A stretch of 64,000 bases of DNA from Ganoderma boninense. Taxonomy: Eukaryota; Basidiomycota; Agaricomycetes; Polyporales; Polyporaceae. The notes under the pieces were generated by a model, which ran no database searches, was not told the origin of the DNA, and worked only from the letters and a program-made list of their open reading frames with translations. Shown here in pieces: positions 37,569 to 48,678 of this stretch (position 1 is the stretch's first letter; each line of letters opens with the position of its first letter). Position numbers and translations under genes: made by a program. Where the stretch lies: contig CM035308.1 in assembly GCA_002900995.3 (NCBI GenBank), positions 1,488,001-1,552,000 on the forward strand, written 5' to 3'.

Positions 37569-38077
37569 CTGTGCATACTTCGTTTCTTCTTCGTCGTTCG
37601 CTGCGGGTTGTCTGTGTAAGGACTGTGTCGTCACGTTCTTTTTCTTCTCGCTGCTCTGGTATTCCATGTGCTATCTTCAGTCGTCATCCATCAATAGAGT
37701 TTCCTCTCGTCGTTCTTGATACTTGTCCATGTATGAGTCCTTTGCTGTGTTCGTATTTGCGTAATGCTATCGTAAGCATAAAGATACTGCGCTTGGAGGA
37801 CGTTCTGGGGGTTCAACTAGCCAGAGTTGCTGCTGTAGCTTATATGCGTGTGTGATCTCAAACTCATGTCGAAGTTCGAGTTATTTTATGTTATTGGGAT
37901 GTGATGTTACACTATTACCCGCTACACTTTTTATGACGCCTTCTTCATACTCCAGCGTTCGGGCCCTTCGGCGAGGTTCGGATATGACCCAGGAAATGGG
38001 TTGCGGTCGCCATGCACGATGTTCTAGGACTTGATCCTTCTAGGTTCCGAGGATGCGGTGGACTCTATCACACTAGC
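37569..38077. other. Convergent 3' region, Zn2Cys6 factor and PDX3
   Basis: The 509 bases between facing stop codons are T-rich near 37570-37930. No gene is supported. Confidence 0.5.
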
Positions 38078-38963
38078 TCAGGGTGAGAGCCGGACAATCT
38101 TCCATTGGGGCGCATCATCCGGCGAGCCTTCTACGCGTGTGTAGCACACGCGATCGTGTAGACGAGACGGCTTCCCCAACCAGAACTCGACCTCACTGCA
38201 CGGCGGAACGCACAGTCAGACCACCGGTTTTAATGGCTTCCACGAATCATTATGGACCGGAACATGGCACTCACTCTGGGATGATCCTCCACCCGCCCCA
38301 GAAATCCGGCGCGGGGACCTCGCTGCCGAACTCCTCCTTGAACCTGTCTACCCGAGCCTGCACCTCGCCCTCGGCCACGACGCTGCTCTGCCGGCTCGCC
38401 CACGCCCCGATTTGCGAACCGAGCGGCCGCGAGAGGAAGTACTCCTCGCTCTCCGTACGAGACACGCGCTCGGCGCGGCCGACGACGCGGACCTGTTTCG
38501 CGACCTCGCGCCAGTAGAAGCTGAGGGCGGCGCGCGGGTTCTCGGAGAGCTCGCGCGACTTGCGCGAGGCGTAGTTGGTGAAGAAGATGAAGCCGTGCGC
38601 GTCGACTTGCTTGAGAAGCACCGTGCGCGAGGAGGGCACGCCGGCGGCGGTCGCGGTGGAGAGCGTCATGGCCTCGGGCTCGTGGACGGCGCTCTGTATG
38701 GCCGTGAACCACTGTCGGAACTGCGCGAGCGGGTCCGGGAGGACGTTGGTCGGCGTGAGGTGGTCTGGGGCGTTGTATTGCTCGTGTGCGGTCACCTTGA
38801 GGGAGTCGGGGGAGGGCTGGGTGATGGCGGTGCCGAGGGTCATGGCGTAGGATCTATGAAGGGGTGGTGGGGGTCGAGAGGGTCGTCGAGGAGGAGGGTG
38901 TCGCTGAAAAGAGCGGACGAGCGAAGAGAGCGATGAAGACGACCGAGTCAGACCGGGCCACAT
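38078..38963 (-). CDS. PDX3: Pyridoxamine/pyridoxine 5'-phosphate oxidase
   Basis: This FMN enzyme makes pyridoxal phosphate from its amine and alcohol forms. The core shows [36 protein letters not shown] and [20 protein letters not shown], then [20 protein letters not shown] and [19 protein letters not shown], the canonical FMN- and substrate-binding blocks. The large exon seems to stop after WRIIPE, but a GTGAGT donor there joins a last exon ([20 protein letters not shown] and WKIVRLSP) that restores the C-terminal signature. The stop is at 38080-38078. The N-terminal 40 residues are Ser/Arg/Pro-rich and could act as a mitochondrial presequence. A second ATG at 38843 ([11 protein letters not shown]) would give the cytosolic form, so dual targeting is possible but unproven. 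Confidence 0.93.
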
Positions 38964-40874
38964 GAGCTCAGAGTTTACGATGGCTCGAGATTCAGGGATT
39001 ACTATAGGCGGCGGGTCGCTTCGGATCTCGAAGCGGGACGGAAACGGGCGCCATGCCGAGCCTTGGCCGGTCGAGAACTAGCCAGAGCACTGCAAAGGCT
39101 ACTACTGACGGTCAACTGAGCGTGTAAAGCATGGTCGCAACGGTGTACTTTCGTGGCAGCGAGCTTGCCGCAACAAGAGGGGCGACTAACCGTTCCCAAT
39201 CAAACCGACGACCTGGCCAGGTAATCTAATCTAATCTTCTGCTGAACGGCGCCGACTCCTCTGGTTTGTCGCCGCGATCGACGACGGACATCGCAGTTGC
39301 TCTGGAAGTCGATGTAGTAGTCCCTACGCTGTACACGAGTATAAGTCAAATAAAACCTTGATGCCTAGTTGAACCACCAGGATTGGTAGGAAGGCGACTC
39401 GCACAGTAACTGGATAGCTAGAACCACTTCAAATGACTGACATTGCCCCGGAACATTGGATCTCTCAAGCCAGTCCGTCCGAAATTTACAGTCAATCATT
39501 GAGATCAGGGGCCCCGTAGAATCTTTGAGAGCACCCTCTCGCGAGACTCCGAAACGCGGCCATGAAAGCTTGTCCCCACACACTGACCGCTTCTTGCTGA
39601 CGACTTGGACGACAATTTGAAACGCACTTAGATCTAGAATGCTTGTAAGTTTTTTCTCTCTTTTTTCGTATTCGTATTCTGGGTTAAGTATATTCGACAC
39701 TGTCCACCACCATTCACAGTGCACAGTTCGCGGAGCTGTGCCACAGTCGACAGGTGAAACATGACGTTAGTGACCATCGACCACCTCCTTCGGGCTAGGA
39801 ATGGGTAGACCCTGTAAACTCGAAACTTGGGGTTGGTCACTCTAAAGCTCAATAGCCGACAAGCGGAAACGGATGGTTGGATGAGTGGGGTTCGTCGCCC
39901 AACTAAGGGTTCGAAGTTTGACAGCGATCGGGTGGGCTGCACCGCCTGTTTCAGATCTTCTCCCGATCCCGGTTGGTCACCGTTAAGTAGATGGACGACG
40001 GGCCTTGGGAGGGTCTTGGATGGGCTGTATAAGATCTGTTCGATTCTTCGAATGCAGTCCGCCCGATCGTGTTAAGTATGTCGCGTAGCATCGTATGACG
40101 GGCAACCAAGCACCGCGGACATCAGGAACGCCTCGAAACACAAGTACATACATAAACGTTGCTTCAAGTGCAAAATACCAGTTTATTCTGATTGAGATTG
40201 CTCACCGGACGGTCTGCGCCTCTCGTCCTGTGCCGATGGGGGCATTTTCAAGTTGACTCTCCATCGTAGTGACTGAAGGATGAACCTGGACCAAAAAGGA
40301 CCGCAAACATCCGACTATTTGTGTCATGGAGAAATATCGAAGGAAGATTAAGAGAGGAATGGTGAGATGCGACATAGCAGTAAACTTCTGACATATGATA
40401 GAAAAACTGGAGCTCGGTGGATGTTGTCCGATAGTCGGCATTATTGGTCTGCCATACTAAGCACCGATAAACCTCTGGGCAGGAGTAGGCATCGTTATAT
40501 GAGTGACAAGCACGACGTTGCTGGTAGTAGGGTAAAGATGGGAGGGGGTGGGAAGAAGTTGGAGGTGAGATGTGATGGGCGGCAATGCTGCGGGCGCGGG
40601 AGCGTTTGGGTGGATTGCCGAAAGAGGGAGTGATGTCAGGCGAGATGAAGGAGAGATCCGTGTGCCCGATAGACCATAGATTCAAACCCCGCTCAGTGGA
40701 CGGTGGTCCGTGGACACTGCTCAATTGCGGTACTTGTTCCCATTAGACCCGCCCTTCCACCGTTCTCCCCGACTCCCTCGCCGGTCACCTTCCACACGTC
40801 CTTGGCTCCCCACTGCTTCACCATAAAGCTCTCTGCTAGGTGTCTAGTCTCCCAACCTCCGGGCTGAGATAGCC
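38964..40874. other. Intergenic region, PDX3 and Kelch/BTB gene (divergent)
   Basis: These 1.9 kb hold promoters for two divergent genes. The middle is AT-richer than its surroundings. The longest frame (minus strand, 40724-40248, 158 codons) shows no family signature. A decamer GGTTGGTCAC occurs twice in direct orientation (39832-39841 and 39971-39980). Confidence 0.45.
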
Positions 40875-43395
40875 ATGTATCCTATCTCCGATCTCACGGC
40901 CTTCTGTCGCAAGACTACCGGGGATGTGCCTCCAAAACTTGTGGTGCGCATTTAGTCGTCTCTACCCCACCTCTCGCACATAACATCCATGCACGCTAGG
41001 GTGCCTCCACGACGGTCGTGGGGTCGAAGATGTACCTCTATGTGAGTACTCATGTCATTAGTGTAAGCACTCATCTCATCGTTTCTATGCGCGAACATGT
41101 GCACAGGGTGGACGTTTGGTCTCGGAGCGTAAAATGGTGTCGGACATCTATATGTTCGACTTGGAGTCCTTTAAGTGGGAGAAGGTTGCCCAGTCTTCCG
41201 AGGACGACATCCCCCAGGCGCGTTACTTCCACAGCGCAGATACCTGTACGTACCCCCGAGACGCGTATCTGTCGTTGAAACTCTCAGGAATTAATTCCGC
41301 GCGCGCATACGCATAGGGCGAAATCATCTCATTGTATTTGGAGGTATGGCCATTAAGCCCCAATCAGACAATCCAGAGGATCTTTGCGTCTTGAACGATG
41401 TCCGCCTCTTCGACCTCACCTCTCGACACTGGCTTCCTGCTGCTCCCATTCCTGCCGACTCTTCTCTCGTCCCAAATGCCCGTTACGCCCACCTATCCTC
41501 CGTCACTGCGGATCGCCTATTCATCATCGGTGGCCAAGACCTCGCCAACGTTTGGCTAGATGATGTATACATTTTTGACCTAGTCGCCAAGACTTGGATA
41601 CAACGACGCGAATATCCCAGGCACTGTGGCACGTACCGTAGTGTTGCAGTGACAGCCGACGAGCGCGTTCGCCTCCCTCAAGATGAGCTTCGTGGCGTTA
41701 GCCAGTCTTCCAGGTTAGGGCAACCTGGGACGCGCTTCAGCATCGACAAGAAAGCACCACCTGCACCAAATGCAACGCAAAGCGACTCATTGATCCACCT
41801 CCCGTACTCCGCCGCCCCGAATGATGACTACCCTTGTGACATCTTCCTCTTCAGTAACTACAATGTGAGCTTGTCAAGACTATATGACTGTATGCGCTTC
41901 TGCACCACTAACGTCTCTGCGCTGCAGTTCACCGATGTCCAGCGAGAGCTGGAAGTTTTCACTCCGCTCTCGGACGGTGATTTTACTGTCTCCGATCGGT
42001 CATCTTCCATGACCGGCACCTCCTTCCCTCCCGGCCTGCGTTTCCCCACAGGCGCAATCCTCGGCACATTCTTCATCGTTGCCGGCACCTATCTCTCTCA
42101 AACATACCAGTCCTTCTCAATATGGGCCTTGGATCTCATAAACATGACATGGTCGCGTATCGACCCTGGCAGCGCTCTCGCGTCAGGGTCCTGGTTCCGA
42201 AGCTGTCTGTGGGCATCCGCTAACAAGTTTGTCGTATTCGGCAACCGACATGGGAATTTGGTAGAAGACTACAACCGCCGCCTGCTCAGCTGGGACCACG
42301 TCACCTGCATCGACCTGGAGGCGTTCGGCATCTACCAACCCCCGCCATTACAGCTGGACATTCCAATGCAGGAGCTCGGGCTGGCGGCGCTGGAGGAGGG
42401 CCTCATGGCCGACTTCGAGATCATCTGCGACGACGGGCGGCGGATCAAGGTCTCGCGAAAATTGCTCGAGGAGCGTTGGCCGTGGTTCAAGGAGCAGAGG
42501 CGGCTCTTCGTGCAGGCCGCGTCGCGCGCGCTCGAGACGATGCCCCCCGTGCCTGCGCACACGCCCGCGCCGGACGTGCCCACACCCGCTCGCCAAGAGG
42601 CGCGGCCAGACCCACGGCTCGCGCCGCGCGCGTTCAACCTGTCTGAGCCGTACCCGATTACTCTAGCGTTCATGCAGTACTTCTATTCGATGGCGCTGGT
42701 AACGCCGCTGCAGCACGCGCCTGCGGTGCTAAGCCAGCTGCTACTACTCTCGAGCACATACGAGCTCGCGCACCTGCAAGCGCTGGTCAAGCACGCGATG
42801 CATCGCGCGCTGAGCTACGCGACGAGCGTCGGTATATACGGCGTGTCGACACTCTGCAGTTGTCGCAGCCTCCAGATAAGGTGAGCTCCGCCCCGGCGTT
42901 TAACACGTGCCTCGTGCGCTGACTGGTACTGGTCACTGGATAACCCCCTTACAGAGCACTGCGTGTTGTTATGGTGGGTCCCGCGTTCCTGAAAGTTGCC
43001 CTCGGTCCTGACTTGTGTATCTACGATCGCAGGCGTATTCGCAGAAGCGACCTGCAGGCGGCCGTGCGAAATCCGACAAGGACGCCGGGAGCGGGAGGGG
43101 CTCAGACGTCGGTGGCGGCGGGCAGGGGGCGGGAACCGGCGACTGGATCTCCCGGCGGCGGCACGTCCACGCGGGATGTCCGATGCATCGTACATGCGGG
43201 GGGGTTCTGATGGTGGAGTTGGCAGCTCAAACACTCGGGGGTACGCGGCGCGCCCCCTGGCGGGCTCGTCAGCATCAGCGAGCAGCGAGTTATATGCTAG
43301 CACATAGCACTGGCACTACTAGTGTGGCGCAGGTGGTGACTAGTGACGGGCACTCGGTACTTGCTGGACTGGGGCTGGGGGCAGAGGAGCAGTAG
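40875..43395 (+). CDS. Kelch-repeat protein with BTB-like C-terminus (Ral2/Mds3-like)
   Basis: The domain order, Kelch propeller then a BTB-like region, resembles fission yeast Ral2 and yeast Mds3/Pmd1, which act in Ras and nutrient signalling and in mating. Exon 1 gives MYPISDLTAFCRKTTGDVPP. Kelch blades follow with GGRLVSERKMVSDIYMFDLE, WRNHLIVFGGM and LFIIGGQDLANVWLDDVYIF. The BTB-like part starts near 42390 with EGLMADFEIICDDGRRIKVS and ends with LLLLSSTYELAHLQALVKHA and LCSCRSLQIR. The last exons are uncertain: the frame after AYSQKR runs to a stop at 43393-43395. Another frame reading RPRGMSDASYMRGGSDGG and ending at 43307 has better composition, so the C-terminus may be wrong or a small indel may exist. 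Signalling role is by homology only. Confidence 0.75.
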
Positions 43396-43404
43396 TTATA
43401 TATT
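43396..43404 (+). promoter_or_regulatory. TATA-like box of the next gene
   Basis: TTATATATT starts immediately after the Kelch gene stop codon and lies about 80 bases before the ATG at 43483. The spacing suits a TATA box for the downstream gene. Confidence 0.5.
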
Positions 43405-43482
43405 CGATCGCGGTCGGTCCGCGTGCGGGTTTCCTTTCCTTTCGCTTTCGCTGCGTGTCGACGTTGTTTTTATGCCATTGCC

Positions 43483-45891
43483 ATGCCTCGCTTTCGCTCG
43501 TCCTCCCACCCGCCAGCGCCCTCGGAGCCGCTCTTCGTGCTTGCTGACCTCGAGGAGTTTGGTGCGCCTGGCCAGGGCGGCCCGCTCATCCCTCCCTCCG
43601 CACAGAGCGGCGCGACGACGACCAGGACACCAAGCACGACTTCTTCGAGCTGCAAGAGGCTTTCTGATCTGTCCGTGGCAACGGTACTGTCCTTCAGAGA
43701 TGACACGAAGTTGGATTACGCGAGGACGACGACGCCTGTGGTCTCGGGTACGTTCCCTATCTGGTGTGTCCTATTGAACGTCCTTGACTTCGGGTGCCCA
43801 GTCCGTCCGAGTCCGTCTGGGCGGCAGCAGGAGATGCCTGCCCCACAGCGAACGGGCACTTTTGGTGCTTTTCTTTCTCCCGACATTTCTCTTGGTGGCG
43901 AGGTGGTTTCCTTCCAAAACCTCCCTATTCCCCGCCAAAGAGACGTCGCATCCACGGACACAAGTTCGCCGCCAGTATCCAGGCATTACGGCCAAATCTT
44001 TCCCCCACCCTCTTCCTTTGGAAGTCGTCCATTCAACGCCGTGTCTTCTTCGACAGAGCAAGATGGGCTGGCCTTCACAGCGGCTATGCGATCATCACGA
44101 AAACCCGAAGTATCGCCTTCGATGCGAGGCCCCGATTCGTTTAGTGACGCGTTCATCGGTGAGACCATGCGTGGTATGATCCGGGGACCTCTGGGCTCGG
44201 CACCTGCAGCGGTCCCAGCTCGGTGGTCGGAACGGCAGCCCGGATCTTCCTCCGTCCACGATTGTCCTGTGCTCTCTCCAGGTCCTCCGCCCCAACAGGC
44301 CCAGAGCTCTCAAGGACTCTACCGGGTCTCGTTCGTCCCATCGTCGGACGCGCCCCCCTGCTCAGCGCCGCCCTTCAGCGGCTTCCACACGCCAAGCGTC
44401 CAGGATGGATCGTCACCTTCTTCCGCGAAGTTTTCATCACCATCCGCCATCCCAGCATCTGCTTCTTCGTCTTCTGCACCGCGCTATGTCGCGAATCCTT
44501 CCTCGAACGCGAAGCTTCATGGCATCCTCGAGGAGCCTCAGTTCGCGGAAGAACCCGCGATTGATTGTCGTCGCCACCGGCATGCGAGCCGCTCGACGGA
44601 AGAGACAGAGACGATCCGTCTGCAGGAGCTCATGGACAAGGAGGATTCACCGGCAGTCCCCACGCGCTTAACGCCACATCCGCCCCGCGTCGAACTGGCT
44701 TTCGTCCGCGAAGGAGGTCTTCCGCCGCTGAGGAGCGAGTCGCTGTCCCCGTCTGGCAATTGGAAGGGTGAGTGGTCTACTCCGCTTGAGGGTCCTGGAC
44801 CATCCAAACCGAGAACGGATTCGGAGATAAATGATCCTCCTCCACGAAGTTCCCGGCTCGGTCGCAGACCACCTCCGCTGCAACTCGCATCGAGTGGCCA
44901 GGCCGGTCCTTCGGTGTCTGCGCCACCAGCGAAGGGGACCCTTGACGCACATTCCGCTTCCCGGTCGCAACGGAGATCCGCGTGCGCTCTTCCGGCACAC
45001 TCGCATTTGCCTGTCTCGAGCCAAAAGCCACAGCGCTCGTCCGTCATTCTGATCGAAGACGTCCTCGAGGACTCGCAGCAATTCACCGTCGGACGTGACA
45101 CGCACTCGCCGTTTGCGAGACTCCGCTCCCAAGGCTCGGCAGACTCGCTCTCACCATACTGCCGCGACCCCATCAACGACCCTGAAGAAGGATCGCCGTA
45201 CACCCCCTGCACGCCAGAGTTCGCCCATCCCTCTGAGTATTCGCCCAAGTCTATCGACTTCCCCGGGTCATCCGTCGACAGCCCGTCGCCCGTCGCCCCT
45301 TCCTTCTCTTCCCCTCCACATGTAAAGTTCACGCCATCGCCTTCGCTTTCCCCTCTGCAGCACGCGGAGCCACAACCAGAGAAAGAGCGCGATCACTGTA
45401 CCTGGCTAGGCGTGAGGAGGTGGCGGCGGCGAACCCCGTTGCCGACGTCGCCCCGCCGCATCTCGGCGTCGGCCTCCCCCGCCCTTGCCCCCACGCCTCT
45501 TTCGCCTGTCGTCTCCGTGCATTCCGAGCACTCCATCACGAGCAGCATTCGCTCTAGCATCACCAGGCTCTTCCGCCTCGGCGGCGGGCGGAGGAGCAGG
45601 AGCAGGAGCGCTGGGCCAGCTGGGGCGGAACAAACGCGTAGCTCGGACTCATTCCACTGGGTGCCGCCGCTGCCGTCCACGATATCGACCGTCAGCTTGG
45701 GGTCCGTCGGCATGTGCGAGGGCTCCAACAACAAGGTGGAGGAACGGAGGCTCAGGAAAGAGGCGGCGAAGGCGCGCACAGAACGCATGGCGAAGGAGCT
45801 CGCAGAGAAGGCGAGGAGGCGCGCTGAGGAGGACAAGGCGAGGACCGTGGGCAACGCCCGGGACATGAATCTGCGCCCCTGGAAGGGATGA
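43483..45891 (+). CDS. Serine/proline-rich low-complexity protein, unknown function
   Basis: I do not recognise this protein. The frame runs almost 800 codons, is rich in Ser, Pro and Arg, and starts MPRFRSSSHPPAPSEPLFVL. It has many short SP/TP sites, such as SPYCRDPINDPEEGSPYTPC, and could be heavily phosphorylated. Near the end lies SITRLFRLGGGRRSRSRS, then a charged helix (EERRLRKEAAKARTERMAKE then LAEKARRRAEEDKARTVG), likely a coiled coil or nucleic-acid contact, and the terminus MNLRPWKG. Neither a signal peptide nor a membrane segment is visible. A GTACGT...CCCAG stretch of 54 bases at about 43749-43802 looks like an intron whose removal keeps the frame. The start codon lies only 87 bases after the Kelch gene stop. 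Confidence 0.7.
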   Translation: MPRFRSSSHPPAPSEPLFVLADLEEFGAPGQGGPLIPPSAQSGATTTRTPSTTSSSCKRLSDLSVATVLSFRDDTKLDYARTTTPVVSGTFPIWCVLLNVLDFGCPVRPSPSGRQQEMPAPQRTGTFGAFLSPDISLGGEVVSFQNLPIPRQRDVASTDTSSPPVSRHYGQIFPPPSSFGSRPFNAVSSSTEQDGLAFTAAMRSSRKPEVSPSMRGPDSFSDAFIGETMRGMIRGPLGSAPAAVPARWSERQPGSSSVHDCPVLSPGPPPQQAQSSQGLYRVSFVPSSDAPPCSAPPFSGFHTPSVQDGSSPSSAKFSSPSAIPASASSSSAPRYVANPSSNAKLHGILEEPQFAEEPAIDCRRHRHASRSTEETETIRLQELMDKEDSPAVPTRLTPHPPRVELAFVREGGLPPLRSESLSPSGNWKGEWSTPLEGPGPSKPRTDSEINDPPPRSSRLGRRPPPLQLASSGQAGPSVSAPPAKGTLDAHSASRSQRRSACALPAHSHLPVSSQKPQRSSVILIEDVLEDSQQFTVGRDTHSPFARLRSQGSADSLSPYCRDPINDPEEGSPYTPCTPEFAHPSEYSPKSIDFPGSSVDSPSPVAPSFSSPPHVKFTPSPSLSPLQHAEPQPEKERDHCTWLGVRRWRRRTPLPTSPRRISASASPALAPTPLSPVVSVHSEHSITSSIRSSITRLFRLGGGRRSRSRSAGPAGAEQTRSSDSFHWVPPLPSTISTVSLGSVGMCEGSNNKVEERRLRKEAAKARTERMAKELAEKARRRAEEDKARTVGNARDMNLRPWKG

Positions 45892-46495
45892 GGCAGGTTC
45901 CACGTAGCAGAGTCTGTCTGACCTACTCGCAGGAGTTCTTCCCATTCTGCTCTTGCCCAGATGCCCGAGCAACGTCCCTATTTCGTCGTGGCACATTTAC
46001 TTCCTATTCCAGTCCGTGACATGTTCACCCCTCTCACCCTCACATTTCCCTCAGTCATTATGCATCGGCGTCATCACACACTTATGCCAATCCAACGAAA
46101 GATTACGAACATCAAAACGAAAAAAAAAATGGGACATAACATACGGATGACATTCCACGAGACGAAGAAAGCGTGTGTATAAGGTAGTAGTAGTGAGTAC
46201 AAGTACACAGATGTGACGTAACCTTCCAACCAATCCCCGATAGCAGATTGGACAGCATGCGCAGCAACAGACGCAAAAGATAGAGCAGGAGCTTCGCAGA
46301 GCACCCGGCACCGATAATCGTAATCGAGAGGATCGACGGGAATGTAAACGAACGTGGCATTAATGACGCGCGATGCGCGCACTCGTAAGTAAGGACTTCT
46401 CGTGTGATCGCAGCACGAAGCTCGGAGTGTGGTGGGTGGAAATTCCAGAAGAAAGTGTGCGACATGTCATTGGGATCATGAAGGGGGTGTCGGAC
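45892..46495. other. Convergent 3' region, low-complexity protein and CHFR-like ligase
   Basis: About 600 bases lie between facing stop codons. The sequence is AT-rich with a run of ten A at about 46119-46128. No gene is supported. Confidence 0.5.
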
Positions 46496-48678
46496 TCAGA
46501 GCAACGCATCGACCTCATCGCGGAAATCCTGAGACGAGGCCGCGGACCCAAACTCCGGTAGGTCTACGGGATACTCGGGGGGTGCAACGAGGAACGGGAG
46601 GAACGATGCTGGCGAAGGAAGCTCGTCCATGAGCGGCAAAAGCCGTCTTGAAATGGGGCCCACAGCAGTCGTACTTGGCCCGGCCCGGGGTTCACGGGGA
46701 GGTTCCGGGACGGACTGAGGGGCGGCAGGAACTAGTGGTGGGAAGTCAGGGGAGGATCGCATGATATGTTCGCGGGTAGGGACTGGCTGGGGCGCCTGCT
46801 CGAGTGCAGGCTGAGGGCCTGGTGGTGCAATAATGTGGTTGACTGGGGGGCAATGCAGGTGGTGAGTTCGGAGACGAAGTGTGCATGGCTGAAATGTTAC
46901 AAACTTACATTCCTTCGCATGCGCTGACGAAAGCGACACTGTCATTGAGGATACGGTTACAGAGGGGCAGACTGTATACGCACCGTGATTCTTCTGCCGC
47001 GGGCATTGACTGCCATCGGGACAGTCTGGGCGGGCTAAGACGTGGGGCTCGAGGAAACCCTTGTTGCGTTCGCGAACCCACCACTCGCGGAGGCCGAACA
47101 GGAAGATCTCCGCCGCGCAGACCCTGCAAATCCTCCGACGCGGAGCACGGGGGTCAGGGTCGATGCCACTTGCTACGGGATGAACGTCCATGAACATCTC
47201 CTGCTCGATGAGTGGCGCGAATTGGCGGGGTTGATTTTGAATATGCTGGACAATCTGGGGAATGATGGCGGTTATAATTAGATCCAGCGAAGCGAACTGG
47301 CTTCTTATTTATGACGACATACCTCCTTGTAGATATGCTTTGGGGACAGACCTTGTGCGCCTAAGTAGTCCAGCATCAATTCGACCTCGACCGTATTGCC
47401 GTCGAAGCACTCGTAGACCTCTCCAGATTGGATCAGGTCGCCGATGTCAGAAAAGCCTTGAGGCTGCTGAGAATCCAGCGGGCAGGCTACACATCGTTGG
47501 GGAACGTTGATGCCACAGAACGAAACTTGACAGAAATCGCACCGAGTAGTCGTTGGGGCTTGCAAGGCAAGGATGTTCTCGCTGCCAGAAAAGGTCAAGT
47601 ACAACTGATTGGAACAACTCAGTCACGTACCAATTCCCGCATACACCATGACCGGGAGGGTTCCCGTCGTCGGCTAACCACGCATTATTCGAGTCCGCGT
47701 CAGGGTCGACGATAGGTTGAGGGCACCTCCATCCCCATTGGTTTCCCTGAAGGCAATTGGGGCATGGCCTGACATAAATGCTGTTCGCGGAGGGCAAAGC
47801 TGGTTCTGGAGAGGCCTCTCTGGGGCTTGGGATCTATATACGTAATCGGCTGTGAGCACCATGGCGGATTGCAGGACGATAGGACGGATTATACCCGAAG
47901 GTGCACACCAGGATGGTAGAGAGCGTCCGCTTGCATGCGTTCAGAGACCGACCGAGCTTTGTCCGGGGCATGTCGTAGGAGAGTATCAACCACTTTCTGT
48001 AACGGCTTGGAGAAAGAGACGCTCGTGGATAGGGTCCGACATGCCGGGCAGCTTGTACCGCCATTCTGCACGACATCCACCCGTCAGCACACCGCCGCAT
48101 ACATGTGAGTTGACGGCAACGGAACATGCGGAGTCAGCGCGACTCAGCGTGAGTGTCAGGACCGACGACCGAGAGCCAAGGCCGGAACGCCTCACGCTGC
48201 TTCCCAGCATCCAGACGCATGAAACCGAAACAGCTTCTACATACCCTGATCCAGAGCGTAACGCAACTGCATACCGCGCCGCAACCACACGTTCAGCATG
48301 ATCGTCTAGCCATGCACGAGGAACACAGAACATGCACACACACCTTCCGCAAAAGAAATGCTGGCAGGGATTCACGACCACCGGCCGGTACACGATTGCC
48401 GAGCAGCAGCCGCACTGAAGCTCCTCTTCTAGGCTGTTGGCGAGGGTAGCACCGTCCGAGCTGGGCCCAGCATCGTCTGCCTTCGCATTCCCATCAGCAT
48501 CCTTGAGCTTCTTATGCGTCCCCTCGCCGTCCGAGGCGTCCTCGAAGGCCTCCGATGCACTGCGCTTGAGAGGTGCGGTGGCGCTCGCGGATGGTTCTGG
48601 GACTGCTACTGTCAGGGCGATCGGGCCGGACCTGGCACGGTGTTGGTGGAGGGCGGGGTCCGGTACAGTGCCGTCCAT
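46496..48678 (-). CDS. CHFR-like RING E3 ubiquitin ligase without FHA domain
   Basis: The protein is a likely ubiquitin ligase related to the checkpoint protein CHFR. The N-terminus (residues 1-75) is disordered. The RING follows as ELQCGCCSAIVYRPVVVNPC, QHFFCGR and, across an intron, GGTSCPACRTLSTSVSFSKP. A cysteine-rich domain follows (YVRPCPNCLQGNQWGWRCPQ, HGVCGNC, TRCDFCQVSFCGINVPQRCV). Further on, WVRERNKGFLEPHVLARPDC leads into CPDGSQCPRQKNHAHAKEFN and a final His. That is a PBZ-like zinc finger (C-x5-C then His residues) assembled over two introns. The tail is Pro-rich and ends QDFRDEVDALL. Vertebrate CHFR has an FHA domain before the RING; here none is visible and the ATG at 48678 leaves little room for one. 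Function in mitotic or DNA-damage control is inferred from the family. Confidence 0.82.

Noticed and set aside
38078..38275. A C-terminally truncated pyridoxamine phosphate oxidase
   Set aside because: The missing C-terminal block is present in a second exon after a GTGAGT donor.
40248..40724. A 158-codon minus-strand frame upstream of the Kelch gene
   Set aside because: No family signature, no flanking splice structure, and a composition unlike neighbouring coding exons.
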